From Thozetella sp. PMI_491 (Eukaryota; Ascomycota; Sordariomycetes; Chaetosphaeriales; Chaetosphaeriaceae), in contig MU270020.1 in assembly GCA_021432635.1 (NCBI GenBank), positions 633,924 through 697,923 on the forward strand: a stretch of DNA of 64,000 nt, written 5' to 3'. The first letter of the stretch is position 1; each line of letters starts with the position of its first letter. A program made the translations under genes and the position numbers. Shown piece after piece: positions 26,158 to 37,582 of the stretch. The notes below the pieces were generated by a model. The model had not been told where the DNA came from. It ran no database searches and saw nothing but the letters and a program-made list of their open reading frames with translations.

Positions 26158-27144
26158 ATGTCGGGCGTGCTGCAGTCTCTTGGCCTGGCCAAATCCGGCC
26201 AGGGTCGCGGCTCCATCCCGCTTCCCATGTACTCGCCCATCGCCCCGAGCGAGTCGTCGCCGGAGCATGCGAGCCAGAGCGACCTGGACAGCGTTGACGA
26301 GATTGAGAACGACCAGCTGCACCCCGCCCAGCGCCACAGCGGGGTCGGCCGCTCCACGTCGAGCCGGTTCGAGCTGCCGTCGCTCGCCCGCTTCCTCGCC
26401 GACTTCACCCTGGGCTTCGCCGACGGCCTGACCGTGCCCTTTGCCCTCACGGCCGGCCTGTCGTCCCTGGGTCAGACCGACACGGTCATCTACGCCGGCA
26501 TGGCCGAGATCTGCGCGGGGAGCATCAGCATGGGCATCGGCGGCTACCTGTCCGCCAAGGGGGAGGTGGCTGCGACTCGCGCGAAGCTGGCTGCCGGCGA
26601 GATGGAAGAGGACGACGAGGATGAGGAGAAAGGGAACGCCAAGGAGAAGACCTGCCCTGCGGTGGCTAGCGATTACCTAGCCCCGTTGGACCTCCCACCC
26701 CATCTGATGGAGATGGTCGTTGCCCACATCGAGGCACGGTCCGATGTCTTGGTGGCCCTCGAGTCCAAGGCTGAGGAGGACGACGAGCGACTCTGCAGCC
26801 CCATTATCGTCGGCTTATCCGTGTCAATAGGCTACCTACTAGGCGGCCTGCTCCCTCTCTTCCCCTACTTCATCGTTAGCCAGGTCGGCGACGGGCTCCT
26901 ATGGAGCTTCGTCGTCTGTATCATCGCCTTGTTCGTCTTCGGATTTGCCAAGGACTTCGTCCTCCACCGGCAGTCCGAGACCGAGCGCTGGAACAAGCGG
27001 ACATCAGGCATCCCGTGGGCTGATATTCGCAGGAGCACCTGGGAAGGCACCCAGATGGTTATCTTGGGGAGTGTCGCGGCCGTGGCCGCTGTCCTCTGCG
27101 TCAGGGCGTTCGAGAGCTTTCGTGTACCGGGGTCTAATGAATAA
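26158..27144 (+). CDS. CCC1-like: Ccc1/VIT-family vacuolar iron transporter
   Basis: A single-exon gene of 328 aa starting at the ATG at 26158. Members of the Ccc1/VIT1 (DUF125) family move Fe2+/Mn2+ from cytosol into the vacuole. The acidic, low-complexity N-terminus (about 1-75) is followed by the family's first helices, FTLGFADGLTVPFALTAGL and the GMAEICAGSISMGIGGYLS segment. A charged cytosolic loop (about 138-215) comes next, with an EEDDEDEEK run and a conserved-looking metal-binding stretch (ARSDVLVALESK). Three more helices follow, giving the expected five. The AEICAGSISMGIGGYLSAK core is diagnostic. A possible CBC:HapX site upstream would fit iron regulation, but that is inference. 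Confidence 0.95.
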   Translation: MSGVLQSLGLAKSGQGRGSIPLPMYSPIAPSESSPEHASQSDLDSVDEIENDQLHPAQRHSGVGRSTSSRFELPSLARFLADFTLGFADGLTVPFALTAGLSSLGQTDTVIYAGMAEICAGSISMGIGGYLSAKGEVAATRAKLAAGEMEEDDEDEEKGNAKEKTCPAVASDYLAPLDLPPHLMEMVVAHIEARSDVLVALESKAEEDDERLCSPIIVGLSVSIGYLLGGLLPLFPYFIVSQVGDGLLWSFVVCIIALFVFGFAKDFVLHRQSETERWNKRTSGIPWADIRRSTWEGTQMVILGSVAAVAAVLCVRAFESFRVPGSNE

Positions 27145-27759
27145 TGATAAGGCAAAGCAATACCCAAAATACTATATTAACCACCCCTGCTCGCTCACTT
27201 GGTATCTACTTGCGTATCGCGTAATGAGCCTGTGTGGTTCTCCGACTTTTTGCTTCCTTTCCTCCACCCGGCACGTCCCAAGACGGCGTCGACAGACTCG
27301 GGTATGAACGACTCAGAAGCCGAAGCTATGGCATCTCCATGGCGCCATGAACAATAGAAAGGGGGTATCGAGGTCCGCCGCATTGATAGCATCTGATGAA
27401 AGCCCCTCCTATCCATCTGCGCTAATTCCGACCATCCCAATTTTAGGCAAGAGAAAAAAAAGCAAGGCTGAACGATACAAAGGTGCGACTTTAACGCCAG
27501 AGTGGCAAGCCGTTGACAAACGGCAATGCCACGTCCGGGGCTTTAGTTCGGATAGCTCATATGCTGCAATATCGTTCTGGTCCGAACAAAAAACTGGCAA
27601 TGCCGCAACTGCGCATAGCAAGACCACCAGCCTGACTAAGAATATGGTTGAGGTGAGAGCGGATGGTTCGCGCACGCGCGATTTCGCCACAGCTCTAAAC
27701 GCCGCCGTCGGACACCCTTTTCTGCATGCGAGATGTTGCTTCAGGGCCGGAGAAAGCGC
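27145..27759. other. intergenic gap between convergent genes
   Basis: This gap holds the 3' ends of the iron transporter (+) and the single-pass membrane protein (-). A 93-codon minus-strand frame at 27409-27690 starts with a hydrophobic stretch but has no recognisable domain. I do not call it a gene. Confidence 0.5.
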
Positions 27760-28314
27760 TCACGGGTATCGGTAAGTCCCCCTGAATTGCGGGTAGCTCG
27801 TCTGCCGATACCCAGCCGGCGTCGGCCTTGAAGGGGGGATCCGGGGCAGTGGCTGGACCAGTGCAGGCCCGGGTCGTGTCACCATTTCCGGACCGAACAT
27901 GGCTCGGTAGCGGTACAATCGCTCCATGCGCGCCCGTCGTTCCCGCTCGTCTAGCGAGCTCTCGGAATCGCTTTCGCCATATGAACGGCGTCGTCGCCGG
28001 CGGACCACCACGCAGTAGTACCAGAAGAACACCACGAGGAACAAGGTTCCAAATATGGAGCCCAGAATGGCGCCGAGCTGGTCGGGCGTCAAGGTCGCCG
28101 AGTTCGTCGGCGTTACGGGAGCAAGGGTCGAAGTCGAGGTCGTGCTGTCTGTAGGGATGGCGCCGGATGTGGGGTCCGGTGTCGATGTGGATCCGTAGCC
28201 GTCGCCGCCGAGGGTCACGGTCGCGATGATGGTGGTGTAGGGGCGCGTGATCGTCTGCGTCACGACGCGGCCCTGGCGCGGTTCGAGCTCGCGGGCAACC
28301 TTGAGGAAGGACAT
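27760..28314 (-). CDS. single-pass membrane protein of unknown function
   Basis: A single-exon reading frame of 184 aa from ATG 28314. Residues about 1-80 are Ser/Thr/Pro-rich and look like a short O-glycosylated stalk. One transmembrane helix follows (about 82-106, LGAILGSIFGTLFLVVFFWYY), then a strong stop-transfer RRRRRR block. The tail is charged and then Pro-rich (about 107-184, ending RGTYRYP). There is no N-terminal signal peptide, so the positive-inside rule suggests N-out, C-in with the helix as signal anchor. This layout is common among small fungal surface or sensor-like proteins, but I recognise no family and assign no function. Confidence 0.7.
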   Translation of the reverse strand: MSFLKVARELEPRQGRVVTQTITRPYTTIIATVTLGGDGYGSTSTPDPTSGAIPTDSTTSTSTLAPVTPTNSATLTPDQLGAILGSIFGTLFLVVFFWYYCVVVRRRRRRSYGESDSESSLDERERRARMERLYRYRAMFGPEMVTRPGPALVQPLPRIPPSRPTPAGYRQTSYPQFRGTYRYP

Positions 28315-30048
28315 TGCGGTTGTCTGGTGCGTCCACTGGGCGTCATGTTCTCCAGGACGGAAGCTGGGCTTTGCGCCAATTTAGGTCCCTGACTGTGGGT
28401 GGGCGCGGCCGGCGTTGGGTGTATACGAGAAGTACAGCGCACTATATCTGCCGTGATAATGGCGGGAGGGGACGGGAGCCTATATCAGCTGGCCGGGAAT
28501 CCAGCTAGCTACCAGCACCACGCGCAGTTACACCCGACCATCCCGTTGGCCACGTCCGCCGCGAGCGGGGGGGAAGCCACGCCAAGCTAGATGATGGGTG
28601 CTAAACTTGCCGCATCGACGCTCTGGCGAGTCCATGGACCCTAGCGATGCGAGACACTTCTCTCATATGACACCTCACAGCGCCGCATCGCGCCATACAG
28701 CCTGCAGCAGCCTGCAGCCAACCGGCGACAGGTCCCAAACTGCCTCAACACCCTTACCGCGCAGCCGAGGGCGGGAAAGAAGAACCCCTTACCCAGCGAC
28801 CTTTCCCGCGTGCCCGTGCGCATCGGCAGCGAAAAGTGCGAAAGTTATTTTGACGGCTACCGAGCCTCGCGCGCACAAGGTAAGGCAAAGGGGGGCACAG
28901 CAGATCCTTTCTCTGGGGAACTCGGAATGGGGGGGAAAGGGGGGGAGGGGGTTCACTGGGGGCGGCCCGCTTCTGGCCGTATCCGGGTCGCGAAGGTGTT
29001 GGCAGCCTGAAGGAGAGCTGCCGTGCCAAGCGCACGCGGTGGTGCGCCTGACCGTGGCCTCTAGAAGTGTCTGGCTTGCCTGCCTAGGGTGGGTGCCACA
29101 GCCGGCTCTGACACGCAGCATGCCTAGTGATAAGAGGCTCCAAATGGGCCAAGTATATGAGGCATATGAGGGGAAGGGGGCCTCAGGGAGGGGGGGGGAT
29201 GGAGCCCTGGGCCGCCGCCTCATTCGCCGAGGGGACCAGCAGCCCATCCCCCGGACCGGACTGAACAAAAATTCCATCGCCGGCCTGCTCCAGGCTCGCT
29301 GGGCCGGCCGCAAGCCGTTATCTGCCAATCGGCGCTCTGCGTTGCGGAGGGGAAATGCGTAGGTGCAGCACGCGGCTCAGCGACCGCTCTGGCCAGGCCT
29401 TACTGGATCGGAGCACTACCGAGTCGGTGCAAACAGCCGTCGGGGCATACCCGCAGGACGACAGCGGTCGCCGACATAAGAGGTGCATGGTGGCGAGCGT
29501 CCTAGGGGAGAAATGATGCCGAACTGTCAAGTGCAGCCGGGCTCATGATGCCCATTGTTTGACAGAGGTCGTCTGCCTGCAGGTGTGACACTCGGCTCCC
29601 TGCAGAAGACAGGCTGCCGTCCCGCCTTTCCCCTCCGCCATTCCTCTCCGCCACTTAGCACCACGGAGCTCGGACAAGGCTACGGCAGGCGGGGACACGT
29701 GGTGGAAGCTACCGGAGGTTTTCGGCCCCATTGTGCCGATCTACGGCGCACCGGTGCGACTTGAACTTGGCGGTAGCGCAGGGGGTTTTGTTTGGCTCTC
29801 GCCATGAGGAGCGATGACATGCAGGATGGCAAGAGAGGGATGCCAATGAGCGTGGTATTAGGATAGGGAGAGGGCCAGGCCGCCCGATGCTTGTCTATGC
29901 GAATGGGCTACGAGGAGCGGAGCGACGAAAGGAAAAATGCCGATGCAAGGTACTAGAACAGGTATTTAACGTAGGTGGTAGGATGTGCTAACGCCATGCA
30001 ATGCCATATCCCAAATGCAAACCAGATTCTTTTTTCTCCCGTGCTAGA
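28315..30048. other. intergenic region, no gene seen
   Basis: Upstream of the minus-strand membrane protein lies its promoter. A long plus-strand frame (28598-29362) has scrambled composition and no domain. G-rich patches occur at about 28905-28950 and 29176-29200. The last part is the 3' flank of the DHA1 transporter. Confidence 0.5.
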
Positions 30049-31864
30049 TCAGATCGACTCCAGGGTAAACCTCTGGCGCAAGCGCTCGCCATATTTATAG
30101 AAGAAGACGGGGATGGGGATGAGGGCAAGCGAGACGAAGCCCAGGAGGCTGTTGCCCCAGCCAAGCCCCAGGGTGTTGTACATCTGCAGGCCGCCGAGCG
30201 GCAAGAGGGCGCCGAGAAGTGAGCGGAGCACGGCCAAGGCGGCGGTGACGGACGCCGCATAGCGCAGATACGAGTCGAGCAGGTAGTTTTGCACACACAT
30301 CTGTCGCCACAGGTTAGTGGTGGCGTCTCGCATCCACACTGCCCCCGGAGAGAGGCGGAAAAAGACACTTACCATGATGCCCATCAACCCGGCGGCGAAG
30401 ATGAGCACACCAATCATGGGGACGATCCAGTGGACGCTGTACTGTGTCGACCAGCCGTACAGGAACAGGCCGATGGGGAGGGGGATGCCGGCAGGGATGG
30501 TCAGGCGCGGCGTGATGCGGATCTCGGGCTTGTGGGCGAACCCTTTCCCCTGGGCCGTCTTGACCATGCGGTCGGTGATGATGCCGAACCCGACGACGCC
30601 GAGCATCATGCCGATGCCGGCGGGAAGAAAGGTGAGGCCGACGATGCCGGGGCCGAAGCCGTACTTTTGGGCGTAGACGAAGGAGAAGGTCGTGAGCATC
30701 AGGTAGAGGATGCCGTAAGTGATGGCCACGTAGAGGGCCAGTAGCGTCACGAGCGGCGTGAACGCCAGCAGCTTGAGCGGGCGCATAATGGCGAGCTTGA
30801 ACTTATCGACGGCGCTAGGCCGCCCAACGTCGAGCTTGCTGTACAGCTCGGCGTTGCCCGTCTCCTTACGCAAGCGCGCCACCTTGCGGTCCAGCACGAC
30901 GGGGCCGTACGTCTCGTTCATGAAGAAGAAGGACGGCAGGATCAGGATGCCGGCGGCGATGACAATCAGCCAGTACACCCAGCGCCATCCGGCCGCCGCG
31001 ATCAGGTAGCCGCCGGCCACGGGGCCGATGCACGGCCCGAGAAGGGGGCCGAGGGCCCACACCGACATGGCTCGTCCGCGCTTCTCGACCGGGATGATGT
31101 CAGCGATGCTGCCGGAGCCGATGGTGATGGGGACGGCGCCCGCGAGGCCCATAAGAAAACGGAAGGCGAGGAGCATGCCCATGTTGGTGGAGAGCGCGGC
31201 GCCCACGCTGAAGACAGTGAAGAGGATGTTGCCCCACTGGTACAGCGGGGACCGGCCGAAGGTCTCACTCAGCGGGGCGATGAGCAGCGGCCCGAAGGCG
31301 AAGCCGAGAATATAGATGGACACCAGGAAGGTGGCCGTGGTGGACGACGTCGAGTGGAATTCGGCCATGATGGCCTGAATGCCGGGCGCGAACATGGAGG
31401 ATCCCTGCGGCAGCGCGTCAGCATCAAACGGTTCTCGCCGGGGCTACGGCGGCAGTGCAGCCGTCCGATATGGAGAGCACAGCCGTGGGTTTGCATACCA
31501 GAGGTCTGGGGGCGGGGGGTTGTTAGCGGCGTTGCTCTGCGGGTCGCGGAAAGCGGAGGAGGGGGAGGAGCGAAACTCACGTAATAATGGTCATGACCGA
31601 CAAGAGAACGATCTGGAGCCATTTTTTGTTCTCGGGCCAGTTCTTCGGGTTCTGCGGGTCGTCGGGGCCGTCCCAGTCGACCATATTCGGGTCGGCGTCC
31701 TCCGGCTCCGCGGGTTTCTCGCCCTCAGCGGCCTCCGCCGGGGCCTCCGGGATCACGGTGGCATCTTCGAGGTCGGTGGTAGGCGCCGTTGACGCCTTGT
31801 CAGCAGCTTCCCCCTTCTCCAGGTCGACGGTCGCGGGATCGCGAGGCGTCGCGTGCTCGGCCAT
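30049..31864 (-). CDS. MFS transporter, DHA1 (drug:H+ antiporter-1) type, with a 7-nt microexon
   Basis: A twelve-helix H+-coupled exporter of the DHA1 (polyamine/multidrug) type, predicted plasma-membrane. Exons on the minus strand are 31864-31581, 31505-31499, 31404-30373 and 30300-30049, encoding 524 aa. Introns are 75, 94 and 72 nt. The second exon is only 7 nt (ACCTCTG). It is needed to keep frame and restores [11 protein letters not shown], the conserved start of the first helix region. The third intron is in frame and could be read through, adding 24 non-conserved residues (VSVFFRL...). Family marks are [13 protein letters not shown] (about 64-76), LSETFGR in motif A, and the antiporter motif [14 protein letters not shown]. 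Substrate is unknown. Confidence 0.9.
31499..31505 (-). other. 7-nt microexon of the DHA1 transporter
   Basis: On the minus strand the order is CCCCCAG, ACCTCTG, GTATGC: an acceptor, seven bases, then a donor. The flanking introns have GTGAGT/CTAAC and GTATGC/GCTGAC signals. Exon 1 ends in phase 2, so 2+7 bases give three whole codons (T-P-L) before GGA TCC. Skipping the seven bases breaks the frame. Confidence 0.8.
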
Positions 31865-33299
31865 TCTTGTATGTTCCGCGAGGGGGTCTAAGACGGACAA
31901 AAAGAGTGCAACAGAGAGACAAGAGAGAGACACGGAAAACGTGGCGGCCGGGGCGAGCCGGTATTTACCTCCTGGGGAAGGTGACGAACCGAGACATGGC
32001 CCGGCACGGCTACTAGGGGGTCGTTGTGTACAATTATACCAGTTATACAAATAGACTGGAGCATCGGGCCTACCATTGTTCGATGAAACCATACGAACCG
32101 GAACTACCTGCCCTGCCGACCGCCGGCGGCTTTCCGCCCCTCCCCCCTCCTCCCCCTTCCTCCCCCTTCCTCGAAAGCTACTATGAAGAAAACATTGCAT
32201 CTAGGTGGTGACGCGAGCCCAAAGGAGCTTAGCCCCTATCGCCGGGGCAGGCGATAGCGTACCGAAAGCGAGACGAGAGCCCCAGAGAAACATCATTCTC
32301 AGCTCGCGACCGGGCCTGATTGGCTGACGGCATGTTCCGCCGCCCCCGTCAGAGGTCCCGGAATCCAGGGTCCCGGTACTGTGTACAAAGTTTTATGAAG
32401 GCTGTGGAGCCGGCACAAAGAGGACGTGGGTTTTAAGGGGCCACTGGAGAGGATCGTGAGGAGCGACAGTGCGGCTGTAAGGGTGAGATGGACCCCGAGA
32501 ACCCGTCGCCCAGTGCATGCACCACCGGGAGCGTGAGAAGGCGCTGCAGGCTGTGAATTATTCTGCGGCTGCCTTCTGTTTTTGGTGGTGCTCGGCTGCG
32601 AAGCCCCCGGGGCCAGGCCAAGGGGGGCGGCCCAGGGCCCGGGTGGCTCTTCACAAGGCTTGGCCGTGCCCGGGGGCTTGCTCGGGGGATCCGCCGTGCA
32701 TAACTCGGAACGGGTGAAGACCACTCTGAGTATTAGTGCAACCCCCACCGGGCGTCGATTTTGGCTCTTTCATCCCCGACGCTCCAGTATTATCCTGTCA
32801 TGTTATGTATGAACGCGAAGCTCGCCAGGTTTCTGGAAATGACCTCGGGCGTCGTGTAGAGTGCCACTGGCGCTAGCCCCGGGCCACTGGCGGCTATTAC
32901 AAGCCATTGGTGGGTTCCAAGACCATACCGAGCCGTGAGCAATATCGTGCCGGGAAGTATGAGGGTCCCGAGATGCGGTTGGATGCATGCTGCGAAATTG
33001 ACTTCCCCCTATCTCCATTGTCAACAAAAGAAGAAGAAAAACAGGACCAGCCCACCGCGATCGCCCAATTCCGCTTCAGGCTCTCAGGGGCAGTTAATCT
33101 GTTCCCGCTTTCATCCTATGGCTATAACGGAGGGGAAGCTGGCGGCGTTGAGCACAGGTTAGGGAAAAGGGGGTAGAACGAACTTTTTTGTATTTGAACA
33201 TGTAATATTATAGATACACTGTCATGACGTCGTCTCTTCCTATCCCATCACTGTTTAGCCAAGCATAGATCCCAGCATAACCTCTGCCTCCCTCCTCCC
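31865..33299. other. intergenic region, promoter of the DHA1 transporter
   Basis: There is no gene here. A pyrimidine-rich patch (32137-32170) lies about 280 bp upstream of the transporter start. Near the far end is the 3' flank of the sugar transporter, with TAATATTATAG around 33203-33213. Confidence 0.5.
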
Positions 33300-35298
33300 T
33301 TACGCTCTCTTCTCGGCATCCGAACTCGAGCTTCCACCCACGTCCTCGGCATGGTCCAATACCGGTCTCGTCGTCTTCAGATCCTCCGGCCGCTCCACGC
33401 CCTGCAGCCCCAAGGCGGCCTCGATCCTCTGCATCCTCTCCCTGTCCTCGGCCGCGATGCCCGACTTGTCGCCTCCGAAGTATAGATCCATCTCCTCGAG
33501 CGTTTTGTCCTTGGTTTCGGGCACGAAGAAGTAGACGAAGGCGCCGCCCATGAAGCAAAAGCAGGCGAAGAAGATGTAGGTGCCGTACCGCATCGTCGCC
33601 AGCATGTCCTTCGTCGTTAGGCCGATCACAAAGTTAAAAATCCAATTTGTCGAAGCTACGAGGGCTACTCCGCGCGAGCGCATCGAGTTGGGGAAGATCT
33701 CTTGAGGGATGAGCCAGGCGACGGGGCCCCACGAGTAGGCAAAGTTGATGGCGAAGATCTAGCCCACGGGTTAGCCACGCGTGTGGCGAAGTGACGGGGA
33801 GACAATACGTACCCATATGAAGGCGATACAAGCCCAGCCGGCGGACCCGTGGTCCGACCAGGAATCCTCGTATGTTCCGTTCAACGCGGCCACGATGATG
33901 TGGCAGATCATCATGCCGGCCGAGCCCATGATCAGGAAAGTCTTTCGGCCCAGGTTGTCGAGGAACAGCACCGCTGGCAGCGTGAAGATGATCTGCAGGA
34001 TACCCGTGACGCCCGTGGCCATGAGGTTGGTCGTGACAGACGTAAATCCAAACGTAGCGAAGATCTGAGGCGCATAGTACCTAAGTAACCAGGTCAGCAC
34101 GAGCGTCAATGTACTGGCACTAATCCCCTCCGTCTTGGAAGCTTACAGCACGGCATTGATTCCAGTGAATTGCTGAAATATCATGATCCTAAAAACAATC
34201 AATATTAGCAAATTTCCTTTTCACGATGCGCCACCACGCAGGCCCATCTTGGAGGTACGTACCAGCATCCGATCATGACGCGTTTGAACACGTTAGGCGC
34301 GAGCAAGAGCTTCCACGCTCCGAACCGGCCATTCTTCTCACGGTGCTCGGCCGCCGTCTCCTCGTCGAACATGACGGCCGCCTTGATCTCGAGGAACTCG
34401 GCGCGCAGGACAGGGTCTTCCCGGTCGAGGCGGCGGACCCGGCACAACGCATCCAAGCAGTCCTCCTCGCGGTGTTTCATCATCAACCAGCGCGGTGAGA
34501 AGGGCAGGAAGAACATGCCGACGAACAGGATCCAGGCCGGGAGGATCTGCAATGCCAGTGGGAAACGCCATGAGACCTCGCTCTCGCCAAGGCACCGATG
34601 ACCGGCGGCGAGAGTGTAGTTGAAGGTGCCGTCATAGTACTGCTGATCTGCGGGGATGCCCTCGGGGTTGCATGCGGTGCCTCCTACGAAGTGCATGCCG
34701 TAGTCGAGCCAGAATGCAATAGCAGTTCCGATCGTGATGGACAGCTGCTGCAGCGACACGAGCGAGCCACGGAGCTCTGGCGGCGCCAGCTCGGCCTGGT
34801 AGAGCGGCACGACGGTGCTGAACATGCCGATCCCCCAACCACCGATGACACGGCCGGCGAAGAGCATGGCGGCGGAGCGGGCGCCGGCCTGCAGGGCGGT
34901 GCCGAGCGTGAAGATAACAACGGCCGTCATCATGCTGTACTTGCGCGAGATGGCGTCGGCGAGGAAGCCGGTGAAGAGCGCACCGGCCCAGGCGCCGAGC
35001 TCGAGGGCCGCCACGAGCCATCCCTGGATGGTGGAGCCCATGAGGTCTGGGAACTGCGCCTGGAAATTCTCCATGACCAGGACGCTGGACATAACGCCTT
35101 GATCGTATCCATACCTGTCGCGGTTAGCAGGCGTTATGGCACACAACTACCGGTGGGGAGTGCAAACATTAAGCATCCTAGGGCGGCGAATGAGCACGTC
35201 ATAAAGACGTAGGGGTTCTTGAGCATGCCGACGATGCCCTTGGACTTCTCGGCGCCATGCCGGCCGACGGCCGACTGGCTGGTGGTTGTAGGCGCCAT
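33300..35298 (-). CDS. MFS sugar transporter (hexose-transporter family)
   Basis: A plasma-membrane monosaccharide:H+ symporter or facilitator by family. Minus-strand exons are 35298-35168, 35114-34263, 34188-34147, 34080-33813 and 33758-33300, encoding 583 aa, normal for the family. Spliced joins restore conserved motifs: LGCLMYGYDQGV across intron 1, the QQFTGINAVLYYAPQIF signature across introns 2-3, and AFIWIFAINFAYSWGP across intron 4. Also visible are the RGSL/QLSIT segment, PFSPRWL and the C-terminal PETKDKTLEEMD. Intron 1 uses a weak donor (GTTTGC), the only one that gives the right frame. Introns 2-4 have ordinary GT donors. The exact sugar is unknown. Several CTGGGG/CCCCGG strings upstream could bind CreA, but this is speculative. 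Confidence 0.93.
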
Positions 35299-37582
35299 AT
35301 TACCGCAGTCTGTGACCCTCTGCTTTGGGAGTGGTTGTTATGTGGTTGTAGGCTGGGAAGAGGTGGATAGAGTCCCGAAGGGAGGTTATGGGTGTGGATG
35401 TGGGTGTGTGTGCGAATGGTGCAAATGGCCGTGTACACAGGCGACATCGTGGGCGTTATATGGACCGCCCCGGATCATGGTTTGGCCTCCATCGTGGATC
35501 TCTTCGCACCGCGTGACCCCCATTCTCCCGCATCGAAGCGCGGAGACTCCATGGGACCGGCGTGGAATGCGCTGGGGGGGGATTTGGTTCCTCAGCAGAC
35601 AATGCCGCGGTCCCACCGAGCCCACACGCTCGGGTCCACGATCAAGCTTTACGATCCCGGCTGCCGCCGTCCCCGTCCGGCTTGGCTCCCCAGTTTCCTA
35701 CCGCAGGCGGTCCTGGCAGTGCGGCCCTTTTTAGCCCTTCGATCATCGAGGCAAGTAGAGCATCTGGTCAGCGTGGCAGAGAAGCCAGCAGCACGCCCGA
35801 CTCGTCTGGGCAGGACCTGTCAAACTGCGCTGCTGCGGCCGCCTCCGACGGCCTCTCGATCACGAAGCATTGCCTTGTCGTGGGGGTTCCCGGAGTCCGA
35901 TGATTCAATCTTGAGAGAGCCACTCTGGTGCCCGGCCCGAGTCAGGAGGTCTGCGAAGTCTTGCGTGTGCGGTGGAGTCCGTGGCCGTTTCTCGGCGCAA
36001 TGGAGAGTGGCTCGGCGTCATCTTTGGTGAGTTCGGTGGGGTCGCCCCCATTACTTCTCGACCGAGTATACGGGAATGTGCACCGGAGTTGAAAGCTGGG
36101 CCAGGAAAAATATAGGACCCGGCTACAGAATACTCGGGCAAGATGGAAGAAATGGCACGGGTGTAGGGGTTCTTCTACCCTCGTGACGCTTGGCATTCGC
36201 AAATAACAAGAGCCCTCAGTATATCTTGCGCAACCGTAGAGTAGTAGCCAGCGGTTGCGCCATGGCAAAATAGCCCCAGCTTGTACTGTAGCTTGAAGGT
36301 AGAACAGCTGGTCGGAGTAGGGCCGCGGCGGGCTTATCACGGCGGCTTGAAGAACCATTTCGATATTTATTTCGACTCAAGGAAGTCTATTTGGAGACTC
36401 CAATATGACCAACATGCTTGGCCTGTACGGTTTCCAGTCATTCTGGACAAGATTTACACGATCAGGTGGTGCACAATCTCAGACAAATGCATTTACCTTG
36501 AGGTAGGAGGAGTACCGAGCGTGCCAACCCCGCCATCAAAGATATGAGCTCTGCTCTGCCCGCAGTAGATCTAGGGATGAATGCACCACGAATGCATCAC
36601 GAACGGGAGGCATGTGCAAAAGTTCGATCGCAGACCCAAACGTTTGCGACCTCTCGTATTGCGCCGTGTAGGCAAGCCGAAGTCTATCTCGAGGCGCTCT
36701 TCCTGGCTTAAACTGTAGCGCTCCCCCGAGCGCGGATTGCTTATCTGGCTTATCCCTACCCTGCAGTGGGTATGGATGGGCAAATTGGAGCCCTGTTCCG
36801 GTTTGAGACAGCTAGCGCCCTGGGGCTCGGGATGCCTTCCATCAGTTCGCTGAAGCGTGGCCGGCGAGCCTCGAGTCGTGGACTAAAATCGGCCGCCTGT
36901 GGATCATCGCCGGGGTGCCTTCTTTCTACAAAGGGCCGAATATCCCCCACGGGCAGATGAAGAGGGAGCAGTACGCTCTACCGCGGCCGGGCAGACCCGT
37001 CCTGCATGACATCATTTATTTACTCGCCCCTGACCGCTTTGCTTCTCGAACTAACCCCTGCCTCTGCCCTCCGGCCGGTCTGCCCCGAATAAGAAGTATC
37101 TCGTTCACCCGGCTCTCAATCGACCTTGGATCGGAAACCGGGGCTTTTTCGCTGTTCATTCGCCCCTTGTCGCCTTGTCGGCCTTGATGCGTGCGTGCAC
37201 GAGATCAAGCGACCGGGGGTGGCATAAACATGTTACCGGGAGGGCTGCTTATTAACACGCCGGGCGACCCGGCCGAGGCTTGGGGCTGGTGCCGATTATC
37301 CCAGCCCTCCGTCGTCACCAGCCGCGGATGACCCAACCGCCGCCCCACGAAGAACATGCCTCCGCCCCATTCGGAGTCCCCATACTAGGAGACAGATGCC
37401 CACGTTTATCTCCAGAGGCTCCACTCCCCGTGTGGGCGAGAAGTAATCACAAACCCCCTCTCCGCGCTTAGGAATATTGTAGTCAGCTGTGATGCATGGC
37501 CGTTTCGGGCCAGAGACAGGCTGCTCCGAGGCCTGGCCACGGACTCTCTCGTATTGGCTACGCCCGAGGCTTTACTCGCCAT
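35299..37582. other. intergenic region, no gene seen
   Basis: This region is the promoter of the sugar transporter plus the 3' flank of the next minus-strand gene. A frame open over 35392-36030 (+) has no domain and looks like chance. GT-rich sequence (about 35380-35420) lies close upstream of the transporter. Confidence 0.5.

Noticed and set aside
28598-29362. 254-codon plus-strand open frame
   Set aside because: No domain and no codon-position pattern. It lies in promoter DNA with G-rich runs.
30301-30372. Reading through the third intron of the DHA1 transporter as 24 extra codons
   Set aside because: The segment has a GTAAGT donor, a CTAAC branch and a CAG acceptor, and the added residues do not fit a membrane helix at that position. 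Splicing is more likely.
35392-36030. 212-codon plus-strand open frame
   Set aside because: Lies antisense in the sugar-transporter promoter; composition is random and no motif is present.
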